DNA of 64,000 nt, taken from positions 1,377,450-1,441,449 of the forward strand of contig FJOG01000004.1 in the NCBI GenBank assembly GCA_900073065.1, written 5' to 3'. The first letter of the stretch is position 1; each line of letters begins with the position of its first letter. This document shows, one piece after another, positions 46,579 to 55,708 of this stretch. The notes beneath the pieces are model-generated. The model had not been told where the DNA came from. It searched no databases and saw nothing but the letters and a program-made list of their open reading frames with translations. The DNA comes from Phialocephala subalpina. Its lineage: Eukaryota; Ascomycota; Leotiomycetes; Helotiales; Mollisiaceae. The translations under genes were made by a program, and so were the position numbers.

Positions 46579-48570
46579 ATGGGTATCGTATTCCACCGAA
46601 AGCCGAAAGAGAAGAAAGTACTTGCCTGTCATCATCAAGCTCAGCCTCAAGCAGCCACGATTGAGGCCTCCAACGGTCACGTGGGAGATCCAAGTGGTCC
46701 AGAACCAGCAGTAGCCTCGACTGACGCCAAAGGTCGATGCACAATTTGTCGCCAAGAACAGCTAACGGCAAGACGTTACCGATGGAAGCTCATTTGTGGA
46801 ATCTTCTTCCCGTTTGCGCTCTCGGCTCTCGATGTGACGATCATAGCCTCTGCTCTGCCATGGATTGCTCTTGACTTTGGTCAGCCCCTTTCTATATCAC
46901 TCCCTATTATCGCTAATAGGAATAGGCGAAATATCCCAATGTCATGGATCATCTCAGCATTCAACTTATGCTCAGCGGCTTTCATCCCATTTTGGAGCCA
47001 GATGTGTGACATCTTCGGCCGAACAGCAACGATCGAAGCAACACTCATCCTTATGATGATCGGATCCGCTCTCTGCACAGGCGCTCCAACATCTGCCTTC
47101 CCACTTCTTATCTTCGGTCGAGCAATCCAAGGACTTTCTGTGGCAGGAATCACCGTCACCACCCGAGTCATCATGTCCGACAAAGTCTCCCTGAAAGAAA
47201 ACGCCAAAAATAACAGCATCTTTGCCATGTTCGGCGGCCTCTCCTACGCCATCGGACCCGCCATAGGTGGTTATTTGACGGACAAAACCTGGCGATGGTG
47301 CTTCGGAATCAACCTTCCTGTCGCCTTCGTAGGAGCCATCCTCGTCTTCCTCATCCTCCACCCCGAACTCCTTGGTCCACAACCCTTACCAGAGCTTCTG
47401 AACAGAGAAGTAGAAATCGAAGGGTCCGCTCCCGTCCAAAAACTCAAAGCCCGCCTCCTAACCATCGATTTCGGCGGCCAATTCCTCTTCCTCTTCGGCA
47501 TGTCCCTCTTAATCCTAAGCCTCACATGGGGCGGCGCCCGGTACCCTTGGTCTTCACCAAAAGTCATCATTTGTCTCGTCCTCGGCACCCTCCTCGCCCT
47601 CTCATTCATGATATACCAATCCCTCATGGTACCCGGCCGGTACCTCTCCCGCCTCCTACCCCTCCAACGACCAACTATCCCCTGGGTCCTACTCACGCAA
47701 CGAAACATGGGCCTCCTCTTCTACATCAATTTCTGTACCGGAATGGGAATGATAGCCGTTTTGTATTTTGTCGACATATACTTCACCTTCGTGAAACTGT
47801 ACACTCCCTCTCAAGCCGGTATCCAACTGCTATACTACACGCCTGGAATAGGAATCGGTGTCTATACCGCGATGGTGATGTGTAATTTCTATCCCCGCCA
47901 AACATTCACGCCTATCTTCCTCGGCTCAATCATCGAAGCTACTGGCATCATTATCCTAACATGGGCTCTATACCAAGGCCATAGAGCGACCATATACGGC
48001 ATGATGGCCCTTACTGGTGCCGGGACAGGAATGCGCTTTATGCCCAATTCTCTCCACGGCATCAGATTCTTTCCTAATAACATCGCTTCGGTCATCGCCC
48101 TCACATCCTTCGTTGTCCCATTCGGAGGCACACTGTCGATGACGATCATGGGGAGCGTGTTTAACAATAAAGCTGGGGTTTCGATGTCTAGTATGTCTAA
48201 CTATAGCTCTAGTTCTTCTACAGTCGGAACTCTTACCGATGGAGCGAGACGTGCTATCCAGGAAGCTGGCAGAAGAGGGGTCGTCTGGGCATTCATATCT
48301 ATTCTTCCGATGATGTGGCTTTGTGTTTTGGCTGCTGCTATGTTGGGGAATGTCAAGATCACCAAAGACAGAAACGTGGATAAGGAAGGAAAGGTGGATT
48401 GGAGTGAGAATGTTACTGAGAGCGTGTATCTGGTTGGGTGGGCTAGAAGGCGCTTCAGGAAGACCAAGGGTGAGATGAATGTTGTGGGGAATGGTCTTCA
48501 GCATGTAGCAGGTCGGGAGAAGAATGAGAAGAAGGAGAGTACTGTGGTGACGAGTAGTGCTTTGGTATAA
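46579..48570 (+). CDS. MFS drug:H+ antiporter-type transporter (DHA2, 14-span class)
   Basis: Plasma-membrane or vacuolar exporter of the major facilitator superfamily; substrate unknown. The frame encodes 663 residues. A ~70-residue cytosolic N-terminus has CTICRQEQ. The first span carries the DHA2 signature region SALDVTIIASALPWIALDF. GLSVAGITVTTRVIMSD and GGLSYAIGPAIGGYLTD cover the later MFS motifs, and there are about 14 hydrophobic segments. 46880-46925 looks like a retained 46-nt intron (GTCAGC, CTAAT near the end, AATAG): the spliced sense would read ALDFGEISQ, as relatives do, but then meets the next block MSWIISAFNL one base out of frame. Read unspliced, the frame is open but inserts QPLSISLPIIANRNRR between spans 1 and 2. 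A one-base deletion near 46937 is the likely cause. Confidence 0.9.
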   Translation: MGIVFHRKPKEKKVLACHHQAQPQAATIEASNGHVGDPSGPEPAVASTDAKGRCTICRQEQLTARRYRWKLICGIFFPFALSALDVTIIASALPWIALDFGQPLSISLPIIANRNRRNIPMSWIISAFNLCSAAFIPFWSQMCDIFGRTATIEATLILMMIGSALCTGAPTSAFPLLIFGRAIQGLSVAGITVTTRVIMSDKVSLKENAKNNSIFAMFGGLSYAIGPAIGGYLTDKTWRWCFGINLPVAFVGAILVFLILHPELLGPQPLPELLNREVEIEGSAPVQKLKARLLTIDFGGQFLFLFGMSLLILSLTWGGARYPWSSPKVIICLVLGTLLALSFMIYQSLMVPGRYLSRLLPLQRPTIPWVLLTQRNMGLLFYINFCTGMGMIAVLYFVDIYFTFVKLYTPSQAGIQLLYYTPGIGIGVYTAMVMCNFYPRQTFTPIFLGSIIEATGIIILTWALYQGHRATIYGMMALTGAGTGMRFMPNSLHGIRFFPNNIASVIALTSFVVPFGGTLSMTIMGSVFNNKAGVSMSSMSNYSSSSSTVGTLTDGARRAIQEAGRRGVVWAFISILPMMWLCVLAAAMLGNVKITKDRNVDKEGKVDWSENVTESVYLVGWARRRFRKTKGEMNVVGNGLQHVAGREKNEKKESTVVTSSALV

Positions 48571-48972
48571 TATCCAAGATTGAAGAAACTACTCAAGGTA
48601 CTGTCAATACACAGCCGTTTATGCATTTTCATCTCCTTGTTCCAATTTTGGGAGAAAACCGTCATGTCCTTCTAGTCAACCCAAATCCACCAATCTACAC
48701 AACGTCATCCCTCTTGAAAGCCACCACACCCATAAGGCATTGAACTTGAGTCAGATAATTAACTCAACCGTCCACTTCAAATTATTTCAACAATAAAAGG
48801 AGGGGCATCAAAGGAGAACACCCGGAATGTTTTCTAAGCAATTCTTGGTAAGCAAACCCCCCTCACTACCGAGCATGAAACCGAGCAGATGATATAAACT
48901 CACCTACAAAGTATAAATAAAGATATATCCACTGATCATCAAGTACAATTCATCAAAAACTATCTATCAACA
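48571..48972. other. Spacer with a TATA-like element
   Basis: About 400 bp between the MFS gene and the broken dehydrogenase. GTATAAATA lies near 48910-48918, about 55-60 bp before the ATG at 48973, a plausible promoter remnant. Confidence 0.45.
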
Positions 48973-50031
48973 ATGTCCCTCCCAACCTCCCACCTAGCAG
49001 CCATCCTCCCTGCTCCAAGACAAAAACTCGAAATCAAAACCCGAGCGACGCCCTCTATCTCTCTCGACGAAGTCCTGATCAAAATCACAGCCACGGCCAT
49101 AAACCCCATAGACTGGAAATTCCAGGACGATTTCCCCGATGTCTTGAATTACCTACAGTCCTCGGCTCCGACGCCGCTAGCATCATCGCTCAAATCGGCT
49201 CAGATGTCACCAATTTCAAGATAGGCGATCTAGTATTCTTCCAAGGAATAATCAACAAAATCGAATTCTCGACTTTTCAGCAATATTGCCAAATACCTGC
49301 AGCTCTGGTAGGCAAGACGCCTGATAACTTGACAGATGAGCAAGTCGCGGGTGTGAGTTTGGCGTGTGGCTGCTATGACGGCTCTGTATTCTAAAGAGGG
49401 TCTGGGGATTCAACCGCCGTGGAGTAGAGGGGGTGAAGGGGCTGGGAAGGGGAAGGCATTGTTGGTGATTGGGGGATCGAGTTCAGTTGGGCAGTATGCT
49501 GTTCAGATGGCTAGGATTTCGGGGTTTGAACGTGTTGTCACCAATTCCTCGCCAGCTCATTTCGACGCTCTGAAGGGGTTGGGAGCGACACATATTCTGG
49601 ATCGTTCAACAGCTACTCCGGAAGAGTACGTGAAAGCTGTTGGAGGTTTAGAAGCCATTCTTGTTTTGGATGCTATCTTGATACATTCAACACGGATTCT
49701 GGAGATTGATATTCTGCAGTTGTTGAAGGGAGGGGATGTGGTTACTTTGTTGCCGATTTATGAGGAGGCGATCAAAGTCCCGAATCCGGATCCAGAGAGG
49801 GAGGTGAGGACTAAACGTATAACGGGTCTGGGGTCGTTGCCTGGATTGAGGCACCTGTCGGAGCCGTTGGTGAAGGTGATGGGGGGTGAGGATGGGTGGT
49901 TAGCGAAGGGGTTGTTGCAGCCGAATAAGGTGGAAGTGGTGGATGGTGGGCTTGGGGGGTTGGAGAGAGCCTTGGAGAGGAATAAGAAGGGGCTTAGCGG
50001 GGTCAAGGTTGTGATTCGACCGCAAGATTAG
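48973..50031 (+). pseudogene. Medium-chain dehydrogenase/quinone-oxidoreductase-like gene with two frameshifts
   Basis: The intact ancestor would be an NAD(P)H-dependent MDR enzyme of the zinc-binding alcohol dehydrogenase/enoyl-reductase type, as found near fungal metabolite genes. The start matches the family (LDEVLIKITATAINPIDWKF). At about 49140-49145 the sense jumps frame to LPTVLGSDAASIIAQIGSDV and FKIGDLVFFQG. At about 49364-49370 (GCGTGTGGCTG, where one TG appears lost) it jumps back to AAMTALYSKEGLGIQPPW and the Rossmann motif GGSSSVGQYAVQMARISGF. It ends SGVKVVIRPQD at 50031. No GT-AG intron of usable size sits at either break. The two shifts compensate, so the ends share a frame, but the first frame meets a stop at 49222-49224. 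Promoter and ATG look intact, suggesting recent loss or assembly error. Confidence 0.85.
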
Positions 50032-51188
50032 GACGATCAATTGAGTGTTGGAAAAGATGAAAATAATTGCAGTTGCATTCTTCAATAAACAATCCCCAAG
50101 AGATCAATATTTGGTTTCTCACTCGATATCGTGACCGAAAAACAGAGCAACCTTGGTCTGTAGAACTACTGTAATCCAACCTCCTTCAAATCCAATTCAA
50201 CCCTCTTTAACGTCTCGTGTTCCAGTCTCCATCTCTCCTCTGCAGCCACCAACTCCTATCTTGCAATTATCTCGATCCAAACATCCACTCGGGTCGGATT
50301 GGTAACATTGCTCTTCAAGGTCAAGTTCATCTTCCCATCCAGAAGCACCCAGACCCCAAGACTCATCCCCGTCGAGCTGTCAAAATTTCCCATCTGACAA
50401 GAAATAAAAAATCGGGGACTTTTTCAACCCGAAAAGTTGTTGGTGCGGTTCGGAGAAGGTTCCGGGAGTGAGCGGTAACGCTACTGCAATATCAACCCTA
50501 CTAAGACAACCGCAGCTGCAGGCCACGACAGCCTCACCTCAGCCAAAGGATAAAGTGATGGTGAGACATGCTAGCAATGTAGCTAAAAAGTGCGATGTGC
50601 GACAAAATGATACGACAGAAGGAACCTGCGAGCAAAGGGAAGAGTTGATCAAGGTGCTAGCAGAAAGCCATGAAAAGTAAATGATGCCTTTTGATGAGCA
50701 TGGGAACCTCGGGTATGTTTTTGTTCACATTCAAATCTTCAAAACAAACATAGATTCGACGAACGTGTATTCAAAGGCAAGTAAAGACCGCATATAACGA
50801 TAGCAAGCTGTCTCAGTCTTAAACTTTCCGCACCCCAAACCATCAACCGAGACACAACATGGGCGACGCAGCTTAATAAGTAGGACATCTATGCGTGATA
50901 ATTCCTAAGAAGTACCTCTTCGCGAGTGCAGTTGCTGCAGAAAACATGGCTTCGGTCACAAGCAGAGCATGCTACATGAATGCGATTGTCGTGCTCAGTG
51001 CCGCATTCGCACTAGCAAAGATTAGCAGGTGCTTACAGCAGGAAAGACTCATCTTACGCATCTGCAGAACAGCGTTTTCTTCAAAGAACCCCTGTAATTA
51101 TACCATTTGGGTGCTGTAAACGGTGCCTCGCCTCCTGAACCAAGATCTTGAATCTGCTAGAGACTTAGCATATGTTATGTAATCCAGT
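50032..51188. other. Intergenic, about 1.15 kb, with one copy of a duplicated element
   Basis: Contains the first copy of a ~120-bp repeat (about 50480-50605) whose partner is at about 53013-53130. Short frames nearby (for example 50468-50680) may be chance or part of the repeat. Confidence 0.5.
50480..50605 (+). repeat. Dispersed ~120-bp repeat, copy A
   Basis: Shares with copy B, in the same orientation and order, the blocks TACTGCAATATCA, CAGGCCAC(g/a)ACAGCCTC, CAAAGGATAA, AGACATGCTA and AAAAAGTGCGATGTGCGA. Copy A carries an extra 12 bp (TAGCAATGTAGC) before the last block. Confidence 0.7.
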
Positions 51189-52454
51189 CTAAACTTGGGA
51201 CAAAAAATATACGGGCTTGACGGAGATATTGCCAGAAGGCGTATCAACATTTCCTCCCAAATCAGAGGAAGACGACAAAGTAGTCGTGTTATCGACTGGA
51301 GGGGGCACACAGAGGAGACAACCCGACCAGTCAATCCCACTTGGGACATTCTCGACCCGAATATTGTGATGTTCTGCAACATTGGCAGCTTCGAGCATGT
51401 CCCGGAGTCCCTGCACAATGCCATGGTCAAGAAAAGGATGGTGTTCGAGCTGCTCTCTGGACAATTGAGATGAAGGGTAAGTCTCGCAGCCACCAAAGCC
51501 GCAAGAATAATCGCGCGGCTGTGAGGATGGCCGGACATGCTCCTCGAAGATGTGACTGCTGATCTCCTTACGAGTCTGGAAGCCTTCAAAACCTCCTCTG
51601 GCCTCCTTCTCACAATGACTGACGGGACAGAAGCCATCATTCTCATGCTCCACCTCCTGAATATGTTGCAGCCACTTGTCTTTCCCCGCGAAAGATATAC
51701 CAAGTATTTCACAACCTTTATACGGGCATCGAAAACTTTGCTGGCCAGAATGCACCTGACGTACATGACGTTGGAGATCATGTGTATTCCGGAACGGTTT
51801 CTTGAATCGACAGCCATGTCTGGTACAGACAAGTGGTGTAACGTGGATATTCTCAAGGTGTCTGTTCAAGGACGAGAGAAGGCGGAATGTCTCTTTCGAC
51901 CTGCAGCCATTCCACATGCACCGACTTGGACCCAGCCAATTCTCAGTGACGGAGATGGAGTGGGATTCGAGATGAGCCTCCAGTTCTGCATTACTGGAGA
52001 AAGGTGTACGACCAGCTAAACAGCCATCCCAGGTGCAGCACAAAGGCTGCGCAACGATACCAACTTGGGTAGTTGGAGGAGGTGCTTTAGGTGCGAAAGG
52101 GGAAGCTCGTTGCCCAAGTACAGGCTGGCCCGGCCAAGGTTCGATGTTGTAGAACGGTTTGTCGCCAACTCTGTCGTCCAAATGAAAATTCACCAGCATT
52201 GATGGGGAGTAGGATTGACCCTGAATCTCTGCTGGCCTGCGGCTCAAAGTTGCCCTGATTAGCGTGGGATCTTTTTTTTTTACTTACATGAAGCCATCAT
52301 GTTGGTTGGCGGGAGTTGCATGACCGATTGGCTGCTGATTTGTCGTCCAAGCATCATCCAGAGGCTCCCAGGCAGAGCCAGATGCTAACTGGGCCAATGT
52401 CTCGTCGAGAACCGTTTGGTCCAGCGAACTGAAATCGAAAGTGCTGAAATCCAT
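51189..52454 (-). CDS. C2H2 zinc-finger protein, five fingers
   Basis: Two exons: 52454-52288 and 52236-51189, about 404 residues. The intron begins GTAAGT followed by ten A residues in a row. Two in-frame acceptors exist (ATCAG at 52255, CGCAG at 52237); the second gives a normal 51-nt intron, the first only 33 nt. The N-terminus is acidic/aromatic (MDFSTFDFSSLDQTVLDETL), like an activation region. Five C2H2 fingers follow at about 95-290: CTWDGC...HLESH, CMWNGC...HLENIH, CTRHGC...HVRQVH, CPYKGC...HIQEVEH and CPVSHC...HIFEEH. Finger three is the most canonical. The C-terminus is Ser/Asp-rich. Probably a nuclear DNA-binding protein; target unknown. It is flanked by the two copies of a duplicated element. 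Confidence 0.86.
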
Positions 52455-52500
52455 TGTCGGTGAGGGGATGGGGCGAACAAGCGAGGGCGTTCTGAGCGAG

Positions 52501-52534
52501 GGCGTTTTCGGGCGTTTTCGGGCGTTTTCGGGCG
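52501..52534. repeat. GGGCGTTTTC decamer repeat
   Basis: Three full copies and a partial fourth of a 10-bp unit (GGCGTTTTCG), just upstream of the zinc-finger gene's start (about 47-80 bp). Similar but imperfect GAGCGAGGGCGTT units precede it. It lies in the presumed promoter or leader. Confidence 0.85.
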
Positions 52535-53012
52535 CTGTCGATCCTGGTCTTTATCGCTTTGACAGGCGGATTGTGTGTAACGATGAAGGCAAAACTTTCA
52601 GAACGAGGGTGGGATAAGGACCTGATTATATATTCTGCGGCTGTCGATGAAGTCTACTTTTCGAAGGGCGATCTCGATCCTGCAGGCATCCAATCTGCAG
52701 AGGTGGCTTGCCGGTTGATGGATTCTGTAAGGCTTTACGTTCCATCCCAAAGAATTCGAGCAGTAACCTCAGATTGGAGACACATTCTCGCAAGCACTAG
52801 CTGTGTAAGCGGTAGCTGAGCAAGTGGCCGAGACTGCTTGCGGGGCCGAGCCTGCTGCAGTTGGTTCTGAGCATAAAGTGATCTCTTGTACATTGCGAAA
52901 GAGCACTACCTGCCTATATGATGCACTAAAACAAAAACTTTCGATAGCAAGACATCTCGAAGTTCTTTGACTTGTAATCCTGCTAACTTATCAAACTCAT
53001 ACTGCGACGCTC

Positions 53013-53130
53013 CGTACTGCAATATCATCTATCTTAAGATTCGTACTTCCACAGGCCACAACAGCCTCGCTTCGAGGCAAAGGATAACATGATAGCCAGA
53101 CATGCTAAAAAGTGCGATGTGCGATAGAAA
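53013..53130 (+). repeat. Dispersed ~120-bp repeat, copy B
   Basis: Partner of the element at 50480-50605, same orientation, about 2.5 kb away, on the other side of the zinc-finger gene. A related TACTGCATTATCAACCCC follows at about 53210. Confidence 0.7.
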
Positions 53131-53370
53131 CCCTTCTGTCCCTTTAAAATCAAGGTCCAAAACTCAAAATCAACCTCATGATCAAGTTGACGTAGCTGAT
53201 GGGCAGAACTACTGCATTATCAACCCCTCATAATCCTTTGCACTCCCCAGATCCTCCCGCATCAATATACGAAATGCATCCAAACCTCACCATGCATTCA
53301 GCAACCGCAAATTCAGATTAGGAAGTCTCACGGCCAACACTTCCAGCAAATCTCCTCTGTCCTTCATCTT

Positions 53371-54500
53371 GACTAAAAATAGCGAAAAGCAACAAGAGAC
53401 TTTGAGGACTTGAGGTGCTCACAACCTGGTCGCCATCTTCGAGGCCGACATGCAGAGACGTGACCCGGTATTTATCCTCCCACCATCTGTCTGCCCAAAA
53501 CTGACCGTCTTCCACACTAAAATTCTCGAAATGCAGCAACAAAGACAACAGTTTTCAACATTGGGGAGTTGAACATACCAAGCGCGATTAGTTCTTGCTT
53601 TAGTCAGTCTGGATTCATGGGCCCTTGCTGTAGCTCGTGACAGCGGTGACATTTCCAACGTTTACCCCTCCCGCTGCCTCTACCCAAGACTCACCAACTT
53701 CCACACTAAAATGTGAGATAAGCAACAAAGACCTTCAGATGTGTCTAAATCGTCGACCTGAAAGGTTAAATCGAGAAGAGCATGATCCGGAGCCGATCTA
53801 GAAAGGAACGCCGAGTCCACGTCGTTGTGAGCCACGAGGAACCAAGCATGCCCCTCTGTCCAAACCCTTCAAACACCACACCAGCGAATCACTAAAAATT
53901 GCGAACTGCAACAAAGTCTTAAATCATCCCCAATAAACGCTCTTTGTGGAGTTCATACTTCTCTTTAAAAACGATCCGGTTTGTTTAGCGGTTTTATGTC
54001 TTCCAAGCTTGCAACGTCCATGAGTCGGGTAGCTCGAGCACCATCCGAACCGAGACACCGCACAAGATTCAAGCTGCCGAAATCCTCACCATTTACTTAC
54101 TAAAAAGAACGACACGCAACAAAACTATTGTAGCTTCTCAAGACCCCAGCAGATTCGACTTGGTGTTCTTTAGATGCTTTAAACGAACCAAACCGGACTC
54201 GAGATGCTAGCAAAGCTTCCATCCACGACTCAAGAAACCTCGCCAGCGTCCTCACCAGCGTCCTCACCAGCGTCCTCACTAAAAATGAAGACACGCAACA
54301 AACACGCATCTCTTCTCTTTGGCTGAACTTTAGGATGTGAACGATCTCTTATTTAGGCTTCAGATTCCGAGATCGAGAGCTTTAGTGAGTTATATCACAT
54401 CCTGTTATCAGAGCCAGAGATGCTTCCATGAGTCGATTGTGGCGAACTTCAAGCAGGCTTGCTCACCAGCGTCTTCACTAAAAACGGAGACGCGCAACAA
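53371..54500. repeat. Array of seven conserved 25-nt boxes in diverged ~190-bp units
   Basis: A box close to CACTAAAAAnnGCGAnACGCAACAA (plus strand) occurs at 53371-53395, 53515-53542 (3 nt longer), 53704-53728, 53890-53914, 54098-54122, 54277-54301 and 54476-54500. Start-to-start spacings are 144, 189, 186, 208, 179 and 199 bp. The sequence just before the box is often CACCAGCGtCcTC. Between boxes most copies keep weaker similarity, such as CATGAGTCG and an AAACCGGA/GATCCGG word. Read on the minus strand each box ends TTTTTAGTG, like a 3' splice site. Some inter-box frames look faintly homologous (RLMDVASLEDIKPLNK beside RLMLGPSP...DIRPLK). No known family recognised. Confidence 0.65.
54244..54279. 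repeat. CAGCGTCCTCAC 12-mer, three tandem copies
   Basis: Perfect or near-perfect triplication of a 12-bp unit directly abutting box six of the array; single related copies precede boxes four (CAGCGAATCAC) and seven (CAGCGTCTTCAC). Confidence 0.85.
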
Positions 54501-55708
54501 GAATATTCACAAACTTCTTTACTAGTTCACCGCATCTCAAGCATCGCTCGCTGAGCTTGAAATAGTCTCTTCAGCGGTCTTATATCGTGAGATAAGGTCC
54601 AGGTTCGACCCGGAGATGGACCCAACATGAGTCGTTCGATCGTGGCAAACGTCAATCTCGGGAATCGTCTTCAATTTTCTTCAACCGAAACCGAAGAGGC
54701 TCTAACGATGGCAGTCTTCCTTCTGTCCTTCAAACCGAGAGCTCCAAAGAGAAATTTGAATTAATCACCAGAAATATGATGCCACGGCCCACGGCAAACA
54801 AACGTCCTGCCAACCCGGAAATGCTCTTCCTGTCAAATCTCGGTCCATCCCGCCAGCCCGCTCTCATCTCCCGGAAGTCTTCCTTCCAAGCTTCCAGACC
54901 CTGAAGCTTCCAGGCCCAGAAGCCAGGTTCGCGCCACCCCGTTCTCAACCCTCACGGTGTCTCAGACACGTGCCTCTTCGTTTCCGACACGCAATCCTCC
55001 CCCTCCCAAATCTCATGAACGCCTCATGGACTCATGGAACCGAAATGAAGCCAGTGGCTCATTTTCGCGATGTGCAACAGAAAATCCATCAGAATCGACG
55101 GCCTGTAGTCTGGATCCGAGCAAGAAAGGTGAGTGGAATGGTCGTTTTGAGTTTCGAGATGGGGAGGTGGTGGTTGGTTGGGAACGAGTCAGGAAGGGAG
55201 CGAGGGAGGTGGTTGCATGAGGTGGGTGTTTCACGATTTTGGAACGGGGGAGCTTGGAGAAATGTTTTGATTCACGAACACGAAGACCATGCCGTGCATT
55301 GAATCACGGAGTCGAGCAAGTGATCTCAGTTTGAGTCAAGAAGTCACAATCATCATTACCAAGTCACATTCACATTCACAGTACCAGAAATTAAGAGAGT
55401 GTGTTTGTTTGTCAGGATATCAAATTCATCCTATACCATACATACCAATGATCCAAGCAAGATCAAGGCATAAGTTTGTCTGTCCAAACACCAGTATCCC
55501 ATCTACCCCATTCCATATTCGCGCCCCCTATTTTGTCTTGTTTTGAAAAATATGTACAGTGAACATAACTCTTTTGTTGTTTGCGTTTGCGTTGCGAAAA
55601 AGTGGCATTGCAAGCTGTGCTGTAACGAGCGTCGTGAATTCGTTTCTTCTCTTCTCTCTTTCCTCCAAGCTCCCTCCCCATTCCTGAATGCTTCGCTTCG
55701 CTCAGCAT
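54501..55708. other. Intergenic, about 1.2 kb
   Basis: No gene recognised; the part close to 55700 is the 3' flank of the GH128 gene. Sequence from 54540 to 54660 still shows faint array similarity (CATGAGTCGTTCGATCG). Confidence 0.45.

Noticed and set aside
54540..54660. GGTTCGACCCGG, resembling a tRNA B box
   Set aside because: No matching A box or cloverleaf arms can be built around it.
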